This document shows, piece after piece, positions 1-13,664 of a stretch of 64,000 nucleotides of DNA (its first letter is position 1; every line of letters starts with the position of its first letter). This DNA comes from Anisakis pegreffii (Eukaryota > Nematoda > Chromadorea > Rhabditida > Anisakidae), in NCBI GenBank assembly GCA_035041965.1, contig JAPYMA010001155.1, positions 124,001 to 188,000 on the forward strand, in the 5' to 3' direction. A program made the translations under genes and the position numbers. The notes under the pieces were generated by a model that was given only the letters and a program-made list of their open reading frames with translations, was not told the DNA's origin and ran no database searches.

Positions 1-141
1 TCTTCGAATGCTTTCTGTCAGTTTCATGATCGTCTCATTCATAATTCATTGTCGATTAGAAATTCAATTCGCGAAGTAATTTTGTTGATGGATTAGTATC
101 TTTTCATTTACAGCCCATATCTGATTATCGATGCACTTTAG

Positions 142-3100
142 ATCAAAACTTCAAAAGCATTTGGAATTCGAAGCAGAGCTGGACGCTAACGAAGATCGTG
201 TCAAATCAACAATCGCAACGGGCCAAAAATTGATTCAAGAGAAACACTACGCTTCAGATAGTATAGCCCGACAAATCGATGAAGTAAATGGCGGCTGGCA
301 GGAACTCCGAGGGTTCGCATTTATTCAGTATAATCATTGAAGTAGAAGACGAATGAAGAAAATAAGAGAGCAATAGAATTGTCCTTTTAAGGAAGTCAGC
401 ATTGAAGAAACGTCGTTTGTGTGAAGCAAACGAAGCATATCAACTAAGTCGTCGTATCGAGGACTTGGACAGATGGTTGGAGCGAGTTGAGAACGATTTG
501 ACGAACGAGGATCACGGCATAGATTACATTTCGGTTCAAGCACTCATCAAGAAACAGGACGACCTTGATGCCGAGATTGCATCACGAGCTGACAGTGTTC
601 GAGAGTGCATCAATAAAGCGAAAGAATTCCAGAATCAGGTACAATCAAGCAGCATTCCATTTTTGTTCGATTGTGTGGGCATTGACCTGAAATGTGTATA
701 ATATGAACGTGATGTTAATGGTTCAAACTCATAATTATATTATTTGTCTATTTGCATAGCGATTGCTGCATCTTTTTGTTGAAAATGGGGAAGTGTCGTC
801 GTGACTGAGTGCCATTGAAATTTCACTTTGGGAATAATTGATAGTCATGTCAAAGCTCTTCGTTGAAATGAATCCTTTAGCGCCAATGAGTTCATCCAAT
901 TGTGTTTGTTTTATTTCCCATTCCAATTGAATAGGGAAGAACGGTTGTTGATGACTGCTTGTAGGGTTATGCAAATGCAGAAGAATCACTGGAAATGGCC
1001 GAGGCAGTAGAGCAGCGTTACAAGGGTTTGAAAGAACCTTGTCAGATTCGTCGTGATAATCTTCGCGAGGCGCTCGCCTTCTACGAATGGGTGTCTGAAG
1101 CCGAAGAACAAGTGGAATGGATTGGTGATAAACTGCGTCAAGCGCATAGCACTGACTATGGTGATACGTTGCACTCCGTTCAGTCGCTCACCAAAAAGCA
1201 TGCTCTGCTTGAGGAGGAAGTGAATGGACGTCAAGTTCGTTGTGCCATCTTTTTCAGCAAGCGCATACATTATTCATTCATGAGCTCACAGAAAATTTAC
1301 ATAGAGAATCTGATAGTTGTGAATAGAATTTAATAGCTGAATTATTCAACTTCTCTTAGAGTTACGATTACCAGTCAGCTTAACATCGGGTGAACAGGCG
1401 ATTTTTTTAAGCAGCAGTTGCATCATATGATTGATCGCATATTCATTTCAGCAATCTGTTTCGAAAACCGAGCAAAAAGGCCTGGAGATGGTGAGGAACC
1501 ATCATTTCGCAGCAAACGAAATCCAGAAGATGGTCGACGATCTCGCCTCATTGATTCTATCAATTAAGCAGAGTATTCAGGAGCGATCCCAAAAATTGGC
1601 CGATTCACTCAGCAGTCAAAAGGTGCGTTGATTCGATCATCTACGTCGCCTTTGCTGCTGAATTTATCTGAATTTGTGAAGATCGATAATTCACTTGTTG
1701 AGTTGGTATCACGAGCAGCGATGACTGTACCGTACTCATCCGTACATTTCAGTATTATGCGGAAGCGAATGAAGCCGAGCAGTGGATGCGTGAACGACTA
1801 CCGTTGGTGACGAATCATGATACGGGTAAAGATCAAGCCGCCGCCGAGAGTCACTTGAGACGCTTGACAACTCTTGAGAATGACGTCGATAAGTTCATCG
1901 CCGAAATTCAACGACTCCGAAAAGCAACCGAAGATATGCTGGCCAGAGAGCATTTCGATGCCACCAATGTTAGTCGATTGTGTGTTCGCGAGAATGTGAT
2001 TAGTGTGAATGTGTTTGCTACGATTCAAAATTTGCTTAACACGAAGCACTGCTGCCATATAAGAGTGTTGTCAAGATTGGTATCGAATCAGTCTGTTTGA
2101 TCAGTTTCGAATATAAAAAAACCGACTCTATGAACTAGTCTCATCTCACTACTACAATCATGACAATTGTTATGCTGCAGCTGACGGCAAAGCAAATCAA
2201 GCTGGAAAACCTGTATAAGGAGTTGAAAAATGAGTGTTCACGGCGTAGAACACAACTGGTGGATGCAAGTCGCTATCATGCGTTCGTTCGACAAACCGAC
2301 GATTTGTCTCGTTGGTTGGGCGAGAAATTGGAAGTGACAAAGCAAGAGAATTATGGTGAGTCGAAGTACTAATTCACAGTGGAAATATCTGGTGACGACG
2401 TTTTCAGCTTTTCATAGCAACATTCCAGTTATCGTGCATTCAGTGCAGAGGGATTGCTTGCGGTGCTTTATGAAGTAATTGCGATTGTTTACTGACATTT
2501 TCGTCGCTTTCAGGTCGCGATCTGGAAGACTGTCAGAAGTTGGTGGCTGAATTCGATCAAGTGATGAGAGAATTGACGTCGGCCGGTGAACGAGTGGCTG
2601 CAGTTCAGAGGATGCAAGTGAGTAATGTTCTCTTATTTTTATCGTTTTGATAGTTTGAATCATGCATGTTATTTTTGAACTCATCAGTCATAAATTGTCG
2701 ATATTTTGTTCCCGTTTCGATGTCTTGGAATTGGAATGAGATGTGATGTTGAAAAAGTGCTTATTGTCAGTCGAATAAAGGATCTTTTTTAAAGGAAGAG
2801 TTGCTTCGAAGTGGTCATCCATTCGCTGCTTCCATTCGTGCTAAAGGAACTGATTTACAACAGTTATGGTCCGCGGTGAACGATGCGGCCAATGAACGTC
2901 AACAAGCACTTGAAGGTGCTATTCAGGTGGGTATAGAGCAGTTTCGTATGCCTAATTCAACTAGTTTAACTCTCTATGTACTAATCTTTTTAATTGAGTG
3001 ATATTAAGCGATTATTTTCTTCAGAAATTGATCACATCTTTTCGGATTAAGCTGAAAAATAACGCATATTCCATTGCATGTTGCTAAATTTTTAACATCA

Positions 3101-4516
3101 TTTAATTACAGGTGCACAAGTTCGATCGTGATGCAGATGAGACACTGGGTTGGCTAGAAGAGAAAGAGGCTCATCAGGTGGCAATTGAAAGTGAGGATAT
3201 CTCAAGTGCAGACTTGCCTGCATTGAAGCAATTCATGGTGAAACACGATGAATTCATGCACGGAGTTAATGCGGTCGAGAAGCAGGTTCGTTCTGTCACT
3301 AATAACTGTTTCATAGAGTCATTAGTAGAACAGTTTCTCTACTTATCACGACATCATAACGGGAAATGCCTTCATTTACTATGAGCGAAATTATGTTTAA
3401 ATTTTACAGGTGAGTGATTTATGCCGAGAAGCCGAGCGACTGATCTCAACGTATCCGAATACAAAGGAACATGTCGAAGTGAGACGTATGGAGATGGAAG
3501 AGCAATTGAAAGATGTTTTGAACGCATCGAAAACGCATCTGGAACGTTTACAGCAAATGCAAAATCTTCAGTCATACTTCCAAGAGCATCGTGATCTTAT
3601 CGCATGGATTCGTCGACTTCAACACACTATTACCAGGTATTCCTTCACAATGCTGGATTGCATTGTAACACTTTCACCGGTGTACTTCATTGCCTCTTAC
3701 ACAGTAACACATTCATGCTCAACACGTTTATTGATAGTATATCATAAATGAATTATAGTGAAACGCTTCCGAACAATGTAGAGGGTTGTGAAGCTTTGAC
3801 GGGACGCCATAACGAATATCAGTATGAAATTAACGCTCGACGACCAGCCGTCGAGGAATTCTTACGTAAAGGCAAAAGTATGATCGCCTCACAGCACGTG
3901 CTCTCGCAGGAAATTTCAGCTAAGGTTGATGAGAGAACTATTTTGCAGTAGATTGTTTGAAATAGGAGGAGTATAAATTCGATATCTCATGCAAGTGCAT
4001 TTATAAATTTTAGCGTTTCGACAATAAGAACATATTGTGAATTGTTTCAGTTCTATGCAGATCTGATCGTCTAGAAATGCTCTGATTATAGGTGAACCAA
4101 CTGGCTTCTGCGTTCGATTTGCTTTGTGATATATGGAAAGAGCGATTATCGCTTTATGAGGAAAATATGGATGTGCAAAAGTGGAAGCGAGATGCGAACG
4201 TGTTGGATTCGTGGTTGAACGAGAAGGAAGAGATTCTGAAGGAGGACTGGCGAAAAGTGAGCAGTGTTGATGATGCTGACGATAAAATCCGGTTAGTTGT
4301 CTCTTCCGTATACTCGAAAGAAGCTTTTCGATTGAAACGCTCAGCGGAATTGCTTGTAGTTAACAGTCCAGAAATCAAATATCTTGTTTGGTTTTTCAGC
4401 AATTTCGACGACTTTTTGGTAACGTTGGACGCTCAAGGTGAGAAATTCGAGGCGCTCAAGCGATTGACACTCATCGAAAGGGCTTATTCCAAGCAACGAA
4501 AAACCGAAGTTGAAAG
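142..4516 (+). other. unc-70: Spectrin repeat block (part of repeat 10 to partial repeat 17)
   Basis: Thirteen exons encode the repeats. Helix-A tryptophans are seen in WLERVENDL (exon 392-638), WIGDKLRQ (965-1234), WMRERLPL (1753-1968), WLGEKLEV (2181-2355), WLEEKEAH (3112-3285), WIRRLQH (3410-3636) and WLNEKEEIL (4092-4291). The last is followed by only one further exon of repeat sequence, which fits the incomplete repeat 17 that beta-spectrins use to bind the lone N-terminal helix of alpha-spectrin. Repeat numbers are inferred by counting back from the end; the sequence does not show them directly. Confidence 0.8.
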
Positions 4517-7500
4517 GTTTTTTTTTCGATGGATTGATTAATCGCTGAAATGATTCGAAGAAGTCTTCTCTTGTTTTGAGCTATTTTAATGACTCATTCA
4601 GAATGTTGATTTTATTTGAAATATTTTAATAAATCGGTGTTTTGGAATGTTATTAGTTTGCAATATCAGTTTAAAATGATGGTCGTGAAAATTTTATTGA
4701 AATTTGAGAATTCGTGCCGAGGAAGAGAAGCACGAACCAAAGAAGGAAGCAATCAAAACGTTCGAGAAACAGAACAAACTGCAAGATCGACGAAAGGAGC
4801 GTGAAAGGAGGATGACCCAAGAAGTGTCGTTGTTGAAACAGAGTCCATCGTTCAGCGAAGAATCGCCCCATTACGCCTCACAAACGTTACCGCATCCTCG
4901 TCGTGGCACTGAACCCGTGCCACGTTTACGATCACCTTCATTTGAATCTAAGGTACATAAAGCTTTCGATAAGCTTCCAGACCGTGTGAAGAAACCTTCC
5001 TCACATAAGTGTTCGATCAGCGTGATTGCGTTAAATGATTCTGTTCGTTTGAGTTTCGTAAAGCAAAGTTTTTAGGGAACGAGATGAAATTGAGATGGTG
5101 AGATACGGGTTTTGATCCAAAGTGATGATTGATTAGTGAAGTGTTCAGATAGTGATAAGTTCTTGTAGGACGGACTAGCAAATGGTGTCACACCAGCAAC
5201 AAAACCAATATCTGACATAGCGTCAGTGCTTGACACAAATCGTGCATCGCAAGTATCAGCAACGTTGATACCTGGCGATGAACTAACCCCGCAACCAATG
5301 CAACGCATCGGTTCAGCTCGTAAAACACCAACATTCACGACAAGACGATCGAATTCATTGAATCGTATCAAGTCATGGCAGGATTATGGATCTATTGATA
5401 TGCATGGTCATTTGGATCGAAAACAAGACCTTCAGGTTAATGCGTAACACTCTCATCTCTCTTTGCTAGATTCGATTGTTTTTTATGAATTCAAAACTGT
5501 TCTTTAAATCGGAATCATTCCCCGACTATGCCAACTGCAGAATTCGTGTAAACCAAAGCGTATCATTGTTAGATTTTGCACCAGTGTTTATTCTGAGTAC
5601 TTTATGGGACAAGAATCATTCGAGTGAAGTTGCATGTCTTAGTGATGCTGCTATAATGTCCGTGGAATTTCTTTTGCAGAGTGGTGGCAAGAAGGCAACA
5701 ATACGTACGTGGAAACGCTATTATACGATCCTGTGCGGTCAGTTGTTGTGTTTCTTCAAGGACGAAGAGTCTTTCATGGAGAATTCGGCAGCATCTGCAC
5801 CAGTGAACATCTTGAGTGCGGAGTGCAATGCGTGCCCAGAGTATGTGAAAAAGAAGAATGCGTTCAGGTGAGAGCATAAATTCATTCGTTCGTGATCAAT
5901 TGACAATACGTTCTACTATACATGGCGATTTTTCAAGATGTTGTGGTTGTGTTCATTCAACAGAACTGAAGAGAATCAATTCGAATTTGTTACAGGTTGA
6001 AAATACAAGACGGGTCAGAATACTTGTTTGCATGTAGCGACGAGAAGGTGATGTTGGAATGGGTTGCAAAAATTCAGTTCCACGCATCCTTAACTCCAGC
6101 ACAACAATTGCTTAGTTTCGATAGGGTTTGTTTAGTCACTTTAGCATTATTGCATCATCTGATCTTTTTATTCACTTCATTTGTTTTTGTGCCGTTTTAC
6201 AGAAGAGAAATTCACGAGTGGATCAGTTTGGATCTGTCTAGCGATGATTCTGTGGGCAGATAAAACAATCGGATCGATATTTCTTTCTTGATTAGTTCTA
6301 ATTTGTTAGAGTGATCTATTTTCAGGGTGAGACACCGCCATTGCATGCACCTCCGCCACGACCAGGTGAGACCCCCCGCCGACACACCACTGAAGTACCA
6401 TCGCCTTCTAGTGGCACACCGACCTTTAATTTGGGTTACGACGAACTCCCTTCATATTCCCGTGAGTCCTTGTCGTTTCTAGTCTTCCATTAAAAGCTCA
6501 TCTTTTCTCACAAACCCCTCCTGAACTTGTAGTCATGCATAGCACACAGATCTTTTTAATTATCATTTACTTTAATCTGCAACTTGTTCATTCTGGATGA
6601 GTTCTTTAATATTTGACTAAAAGATATTTTCGTTTCCGACAGCTTCATCTGAAATCTCGAATAATTTTTCATGAATTTGTAATCGCCGATATTATCAGTG
6701 TTCAGTTATTTCAGCGTATTGTTTTTCTCCGCATCTCATTAGACTTTTTTGAAGGCGTTATTCATTCCTGCCACGCAAATTCTCCGTAGAATTTAGTTGG
6801 AGACGTTTGAAAACTCGTGAAATTACCTCAGTACTTTGCATAGGAGATTACACCACCTTGATCGTTCAATAATTCATTTGTATTAAATTAGTCATACACG
6901 TTCACTTGCCGTGTCTTCCTAATTTTCCATTAAATTTTGCATTGCTCGTTATTTTTTGCCGTCGTCAGTGTTCACTGACGATGAGTGCTCCATGTGTCTC
7001 TCTTATTGCCGACCTCAACAATTTTCCGTGCATTTGGCTCTAAATTTTGCTAATTGTAAGTATCCCTCTTGCCGTCGGTCTCGAAAAGATGGGAAGAAAC
7101 TGAATTCATTGTATTGTCGGTGAAGGTCACCGTGTCTTAGGTTTTGTGGCGCCCGGCTGCTTGTAATTTGAATATTCTGAAAGTGTGTTGAATTTGTAAA
7201 CTAGAAGCATAAACGACCAACTTTTTTGGGCATGCTTGGTTTCTAGAGCATAAGGTTTGCTTATAGTGATTTAGAATGTGATGTTGTTTTTATGAGTATT
7301 GTTGTAATCCATTTTGTTGAGTCGCTTATTTGCTGCTGGAAACGTTTCTGTGTCAACGCCCTCTGGTCAACTTTTCCTTATGCGTTCAAACTTTTGTGAT
7401 CATCACCATTGTGTTGTTTATTGTCATATTATATGCAGTTTATTCACCTGCTCAAGTGTAGGTTTCGTGAATTGTTTCAGTTCAGTTGGGTACTGTTTTT

Positions 7501-9849
7501 AGTTAATGCAAACTGTCACATCTATTACGCGAACCTATTGTGCAAAAAGTCAGTCACTTTCAGCTGCAGACCTTCAAGCTACCACACTGTTCGTTCCCGA
7601 TATAAATTCGTTACCCCGTAAGATGACTCCTCCACAAACGGTTACTTTGCAACAGTACGCCTCATTGCCACGCAACACTAAAGGTTTCGTGCCGACCGTC
7701 TACCCACGTCAGTCCACTTTGACTGCGTGTGGATCATCGTCGTCAATATCATCGGCACCTGTCGTCGTAAGATCCACCCTAAGTGCACAACTGCAGCAGC
7801 CACAGTCTGCTGGTACTGCAGATACACCACCTGTGCCCGCTCAACGTAGATCGAAGAGTGTTTCATCGAGACAATCCGTCTACGAGTCCGTCTATGACGA
7901 AGAACAGACTCAAGAAGCTGAGAACGTCATTCACACGCATCAACAACAGCAAGTTATAGTTGGTGAGATATAGATACTGTATTCATGATTGTGGACCAGT
8001 CCATGTATTTGTTGTGTATGTGTGTGTCGTTGTTTCACTTCAAACCAGCATTCCGATTCGGTCACTCTCAATCTGAAGCATACCGCAACTGAAGCACCAT
8101 ATGCACTAGTACTGGTCGTTATTCTCAATGGATACTACAAATCAACTTCGTTGTTCCTGTGGATATTTTAAAACACTAATCTAACCCTTTCCTATCCTAC
8201 TATGTGTTTTATCTAATCATGTCCTTTATTTATCCGTCGATTCATCTGTTAATATCGCCGTTCATCATGTACTAATTACCGTCACATTTCATTTGTAATC
8301 GCATGCTATTATTCGATAACGTTGTTTTCACATGATGTTACCAATACTATGGCCAGTTAGAGCAGGCAGGATAAGTTTCTTGACGGAAATCATTGTGAAA
8401 GTCCTTGAAGAAGTTCCTTTGAGACACTATGTCATCGGTGAATGAGAAGAATTTTGATGTGAAGATTGAACAATTTCAAAAATTCGGATCGTTTCTCAGC
8501 CAATGTGCTTCGATTAATTCAACAAGTGTGCTGCTCAGTTTTCAAGCTCTTACTGACTATCGTTGAGGATGCAACTGTTTTCTTATTCGGATACTTCTAA
8601 CAAAATCAGCCGAATGTGTTCAAATTAATGTAGACAGATTTTTGTGATGTCCTCTTCTGAACTTCATTCCACTCACTAATTGATTCTAATCGTTCTTGTC
8701 TGTCAATGATTCGATCTAATACGTTTTTGTCAGCGTACACAACGATTAACTTGATTGTCATTTTGTTACTGTTATGCAAATAACGACCTTACCATTAACA
8801 CTTCACTAAATTTTGCTTTTCATCGCAACCATTTTGACAGGTTTATGATCAGAAAGGAACCGTTGCTAGAGTGAGAAATTGCAAAAAAGAACAACTTTTA
8901 CGTTGCACTCACAGATTTCCTTGAGTCATTCATATAACAACAATCACTTAGCGTGGAACTTTAAATTTCTTGTTGCTTTATCATAGTGGTTATATGAATT
9001 CGTTCCGAGCCGGGTATTTTTCGGCAGAGATAGAAAAGAGTTTAATTGGAGCCGACATGAGAACTGAGATGGATTTTGATGCGAAAAATTAAATGTCAAT
9101 TGAACACTGCAACATCTTACCGTATTCAATGCACTGATGCGTTCAGGTAATGCAACTGGCTCGATGCTTGTCAAGGAGACATTAACAACAACAACTTCGC
9201 GTGATGTAGAGCGTAAAGGAAGCAGTGCAAGCGCTGAGGGAAGTGTGAGTGTTAAATTACGATCTAGCATTCTGCTTTAGATTATCTTGGGATGGTCACT
9301 GTCGACATTCCTCAACGAAACATCTTCATGTTGCGTCAACATTTTGAGTTGAATGATAAATCTGTGTAGTTGATTATTCTGATCGCTCGCAATTCACTCA
9401 CTCATCGTTATGCTTTCAGCAAAACGGTGACGCAATTGGACATCATGGCTCAACAGACTCTGGATCGTCTGGAAAACAGGCGAAAGGAGACGGAAGTGAC
9501 TTTATCGCTTGGGTTAATTCTCAATCATCGAATAACAGTACGATTCATTCACAACAACAGCAACAATCTGATGAAACAGATTCTGTTAAAAGTAATTTTT
9601 TGAAACAATTCCCAATCGCATTTACATTCTGAGATATTCAAGCTTTCTCGCTTGTTGTTCTCTTAAACTTGCTTGGTCTGTTTTAAATTTTATAATTTTA
9701 CTGCTTACAATATGGTGATTCCATATCAGTTTGAAGTGAGACATATCGTGTACTATGTGACTACAACAATTCATGTTTTATTTTCAGAGAAGAGGGCATT
9801 TTCGTTCTTCAAACGAGGTTCTAAACACGGTAAAGAGAGTAAGCAGTAA
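142..9849 (+). CDS. unc-70: Beta-spectrin (beta-G type), C-terminal part, 5' truncated by window edge
   Basis: Beta-spectrin pairs with alpha-spectrin to form the tetramers of the submembrane skeleton and binds membrane lipid through its PH domain. Coding exons read by eye: 142-312, 392-638, 965-1234, 1452-1622, 1753-1968, 2181-2355, 2514-2617, 2795-2926, 3112-3285, 3410-3636, 3759-3924, 4092-4291, 4400-4516, 4709-4952, 5169-5435, 5680-5867, 5996-6125, 6326-6461, 7564-7962, 9147-9244, 9420-9591, 9788-9849 (TAA). Every junction keeps phase, giving about 1,354 residues. The model holds the end of one triple-helical repeat and seven more helix-A segments with the signature Trp (for example WLERVENDL, WLNEKEEIL), consistent with repeats 10-17. 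The repeat 17 end FEALKRLTLIE, a charged linker, the PH domain and the terminal FSFFKR all resemble beta-G spectrins. The large beta-H spectrin (sma-1) is the alternative, but the short FSFFKR tail favours unc-70. The first exon boundary and the weak acceptors at 391 and 4708 are the least certain points. Confidence 0.9.
5400..6125 (+). other. unc-70: PH domain of beta-spectrin (three exons)
   Basis: The segment starts at GHLDRKQDLQ at the end of exon 5169-5435. It continues SGGKKATIRTWKRYY and LLCFFKD in exon 5680-5867 and ends with EYLFACSDEKVMLEWVAKIQ in exon 5996-6125. The KK..W...Y...L...L..FKD pattern and the final helix with its invariant Trp are the normal PH layout, and spectrin PH domains bind phosphoinositides. 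The KKKNAF and EYLF strands match the spectrin subfamily. Confidence 0.85.
6326..9849 (+). other. unc-70: Low-complexity C-terminal tail of beta-spectrin
   Basis: Five exons after the PH domain encode a Pro/Ser/Thr/Gln-rich tail. It includes a proline cluster (HAPPPRPGETP), two poly-Gln stretches and a final RAFSFFKRGSKHGKESKQ ending at TAA 9847-9849. The last motif resembles the short RFSLF-plus-lysines end of beta-II spectrins. The introns here are long (1.1 kb and 1.2 kb), and this part of spectrin genes is commonly spliced alternatively, so other isoforms may skip some of these exons. Confidence 0.7.
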
Positions 9850-10516
9850 GCGGGTGAGCAGCGATGTTGTTTATGTGAATATGTATCGGTGAGTTTATCA
9901 TTCTGCTGGATCAGTGCTGTTTCTTGGATATGACACTTTCCGAGAATAGTATTGTACGACGTTTGACTTTTAGACAAAATTTTAGCAAGGCCATAGGAGC
10001 ACAGCTCACTCTGTTGATAGGAGGGAAAGTGTGGATTAGTTTGATGTGCCAAATATTGCTAATGAAAAGAAGTTTGTTAAGCCGTTCAGTATGAAAATGT
10101 CAAGTGAAGAAAACAGTTTTAGACGAGATTAAGTCAGCTGAAGAGAACTGCAAAATATTTTCAAAAGTGAGCATTGAAACAGCACTGATATTGAGTAAGA
10201 ACGTGAATGCTTATGTTGATGTTATCGAACGATGTTAAATTATTTTAAGAATTGTGATATAGAATCATGATATTGAATGGAGTTTCTGTTTGATATATCT
10301 TCTCTTTATTTCGTCATCTGATAATTTCTAAACGAAATTGTTGTGCACATTCCTGGTATAATTCGTGGTATATATCGGCTCATTCAAGTGAATAGAAGAA
10401 GAACTGTTTAGTATTGAATTGTTAATAATTTATCCGTGTTTCTTTTCCGGCCTCTGTTATTGTTGTTGAAATCGTTGTTTTCAGTTAATCATATCAGTTA
10501 ATCACTTGTTCAACAA

Positions 10517-10522
10517 AATAAA
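10517..10522 (+). promoter_or_regulatory. Candidate polyadenylation signal for beta-spectrin
   Basis: AATAAA lies 668 bases after the spectrin stop codon. A long 3' UTR would be needed, and other AT-rich variants lie nearer, so this is the best but not the only candidate. Confidence 0.4.
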
Positions 10523-12781
10523 ATCGTTTTAATCAAATGAATATTTTTTAATAGCGAATTTTCATTTCACTCCGCTGAGTGATTATTTTTTTGATGAATG
10601 AGTTATGTTATCAAGTTGTGTTATCAAGTATCAAGTTTTGTTTCATCTCTCCTCTTGAAGTGTTTGCTCAAGTGCACACACTCATAGCCTTGACAAGGTA
10701 GGCCGACCATTAATTAATTTTATCGTTGCGATGATGGCGGTGTACCGTTTGTCGACCTCTTCGACGTGCTTTTTATCTTCTTGTTGTTCTTTTCTATGTT
10801 ATTTCCATATTTGTGGAATTTATTCAGTTTATTCAATCCTGAACTTATTTGAAATCCGGCAATGATGAGCTAGCTGTATTTGAAGGCATTAAATTTTTAT
10901 TCTCTTTAGTTGTTGTTGTTCAGTTGTTTCATCTTGATTCATCCTTGACCAATAACTGTTGTTTTTTATTTGAATGAAGCGATATGATATTTTTGTCAAC
11001 TAGAAATATGGACCGTATCGATGGTGTAATATTATCGTTTTATATTCCGTTTCTGACTATTGTTATTCCCTAATAAACGTGTATTTCATCGAAAAGTGTT
11101 GCTTGCACAGAGTTTACAGCGAAGCTTTCTCGTTTTCAACGTCACAGTGGTAATTATGAGCGATTTTCAGTGCAGATCTGGAATCGGTACAGCTGTACGG
11201 CTTACAGTTACAAGATGCGTTTCATTGATATATGCGATAAAGTACTCGTTGTCCACAACACCAGCTCGTTTTGTCTGGTCATCTCCATTCAACTGAACGT
11301 GAAAAAAAATTTACGACATTGTTTAGATTGTTTAGATTTAGTCAGACATTGTTTCTTGGAATATTCATTCATTTGGCAGTCCCTGTACTGCAGAAGATTG
11401 CTGATATTCCAGTGAGTATAGAGCTGTTTCTGGAACGGAGCATCTTACACCCAGAAGATCTACGCACACTTTCATTTTTGCAGGCCTGAATCTATTCTCG
11501 GCGATGAGATCAAAAGATCGCATGATTGGATTAAGTAAAGCAGCAGATCCCTGGCCTGAAAATGCTTGTGCCAATAATTTTATTAATATGCAACTGATCA
11601 GTGCAGAAATAAAGTTTGCAGAATTTGGCAGTACCGTGTAAACGCTCAATATTATCAATGTTTGATTATGTTAATTGGGAGTGATATCCCAAAAAATTAA
11701 GCATATCAGAGAAACATCATGAATGATGCAAATTTCACAGAGTAGAGATTATTCTCGATTCAACGGTATGAAAGCATTGGCATGTTGATTGGTGAGCCCG
11801 CAAAGCACGGTGCGTTCAATCCTGTGCTGGATCGGTGCAGTGTAAACAAGAGGTTTGCATTATCAGGATCACCATCTTCAAAGCATTGTTCTACCCGTGT
11901 TTCACCAGACACACAACGAGGTTTTCACATCAACGCATTCCCCACATTCCCTAACTTCATAAAAGTATACGATTTTTCGTTAAAACGCTCAAAAACGCAT
12001 AAATAACACTGGCTATGAAGTACAGTAATTGGAGTGACCGTTAAAGCAGACAGAGAACGTAGAGTAGGTTTACACCACCTGTGCTCTAACCTCACTTCGT
12101 AAACTGCAACCTACGATCAACAATTGAAGTTTTGTATGGATACTATGAGAGAGGAGCGTTTGATAAATTAAATGAGTCTATAAACTAGTAATAAATAAAT
12201 AAACAGCATTCAAAATAGGAATATAAGTGATCACGAGTTGAACTGAATTACAAAAATATTGAGCCTCAAGATATTGCGAGCTCATCCCACTAACATACGT
12301 ACCTCACATTATCGTTATCAGCAACTGCAGTGGTAACAAGGGCAAGAGATTCGTTTTGTTATATAAACGATTTTTTGGAAACATTATCATTCTTTGAGGT
12401 GAAATATTCTGATTGGAAATTCATACGAAATTCTTATCATTAATCGGACTAATATATCAATTTCTTATATGATCAATGACATTCTTGTAATGATAGATGA
12501 TCGAAAATGAATTATCACTGGTTGATCATTTAGATGCGATATGTTACGTACACATATTCCTCTAGGTCTGCGTGCTTAAGATGAACATCGAGTTAGTTCC
12601 ACACGTGTATCCAAATTCAATCTCCGTTGATCAATGCAGTTCAGTCGATGCGATAATAGATCATACGAGTTTTCATTAGTAACGTCGGATCTCTGTTCAA
12701 AAAACAATTTCATTCTCATTGATCAATGTAACCAAACGAAGTCTGTCATCATAACTGCATCACTTCAATGTGTCCTATTGA

Positions 12782-12913
12782 TTAAACGCAGTTAACAATA
12801 AACAACGTTCAAATAACAACCATCCCGGTCATAGAACAAATGCTTTCATCATAACAATAGACAATGTTATGATGTCTGTCAGCATAATATTGTTTATTGT
12901 TAACTGCGTTTAA
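12782..12913. repeat. Inverted repeat with perfect 24-bp arms and nested hairpin
   Basis: Left arm 12782-12805 (starts ttaaacgcagttaac) is the exact reverse complement of right arm 12890-12913. Between them a second, 10-bp hairpin is formed by catcataaca (from 12848) and tgttatgatg. The compact size, AT-richness and TTAAA ends are like a small non-autonomous DNA transposon (MITE) or its remnant. I see no clear flanking duplication and no transposase. Confidence 0.7.
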
Positions 12914-13664
12914 TAACCTTGTTCATGGACTATCACCATGGTTATCGTCTTTCTTGCAGACTTTTTTTTTCGTAGGAATATTGCTGTGATGCCATCAATG
13001 ACAATCAGATAACGTATGCAAATTCTTCCTTACTCCTCATCGCTAGGATGAAATGAAATGAGAAGATGAACATCAATAGCTAGGTTTTCATAATTGTAAT
13101 GGTCGGTTCACTCCTGACGTTCGATATTAATCTTTCACTCATCACAATATACTTGTTTTAGGTAATTAAGTTATAAGGTGCTAACCACGCCTCAAAGCTA
13201 TTGGATTGCGAACAATCGCTTTGTTAATCGCTCAATTCTTCCACCAACACAGTAAGTAAAAATTCCGGTCTTCTTTATCACATTCACTGTGATGTCGATG
13301 TCGATTCCACTCGTGTCAAAATTCATCATGCCTCCATTAACTTTTCTTATACAAGCTGCTGCGACACTCCACGTCAACATTTTGACCTACAGTCGTAGAG
13401 TTAGTCGAATGATAACAATCGTGGCAGAAACAAGAAACAGCACACGGTTCGATAAGATCACTGACTTCGTCTCATAAAAAATTTGCATAACTTCTTCACT
13501 CAAACCTCATTCATTTCAGGTTTTGGTGTGATAATAATATTGTGATACCAGTGCGTTGATCAATATTTATTAATTTGTAAGTCTTGAGTTGCATTCTCAT
13601 TAATCCATTCACTCATTCAATCAATTTCATTTCATTCAACCACAATCAATTTTCAACTTTTCAG

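Larger units (their letters stand above)
9850..13664. other. Spectrin 3' UTR and intergenic DNA
   Basis: After the spectrin stop the sequence is AT-rich, with short open frames only and no supported exon. The longest one around 11.3 kb (FTTLFRLFRFSQTLFL region) lacks a good splice context. The one clear structure is the long inverted repeat at 12782-12913. Confidence 0.6.
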
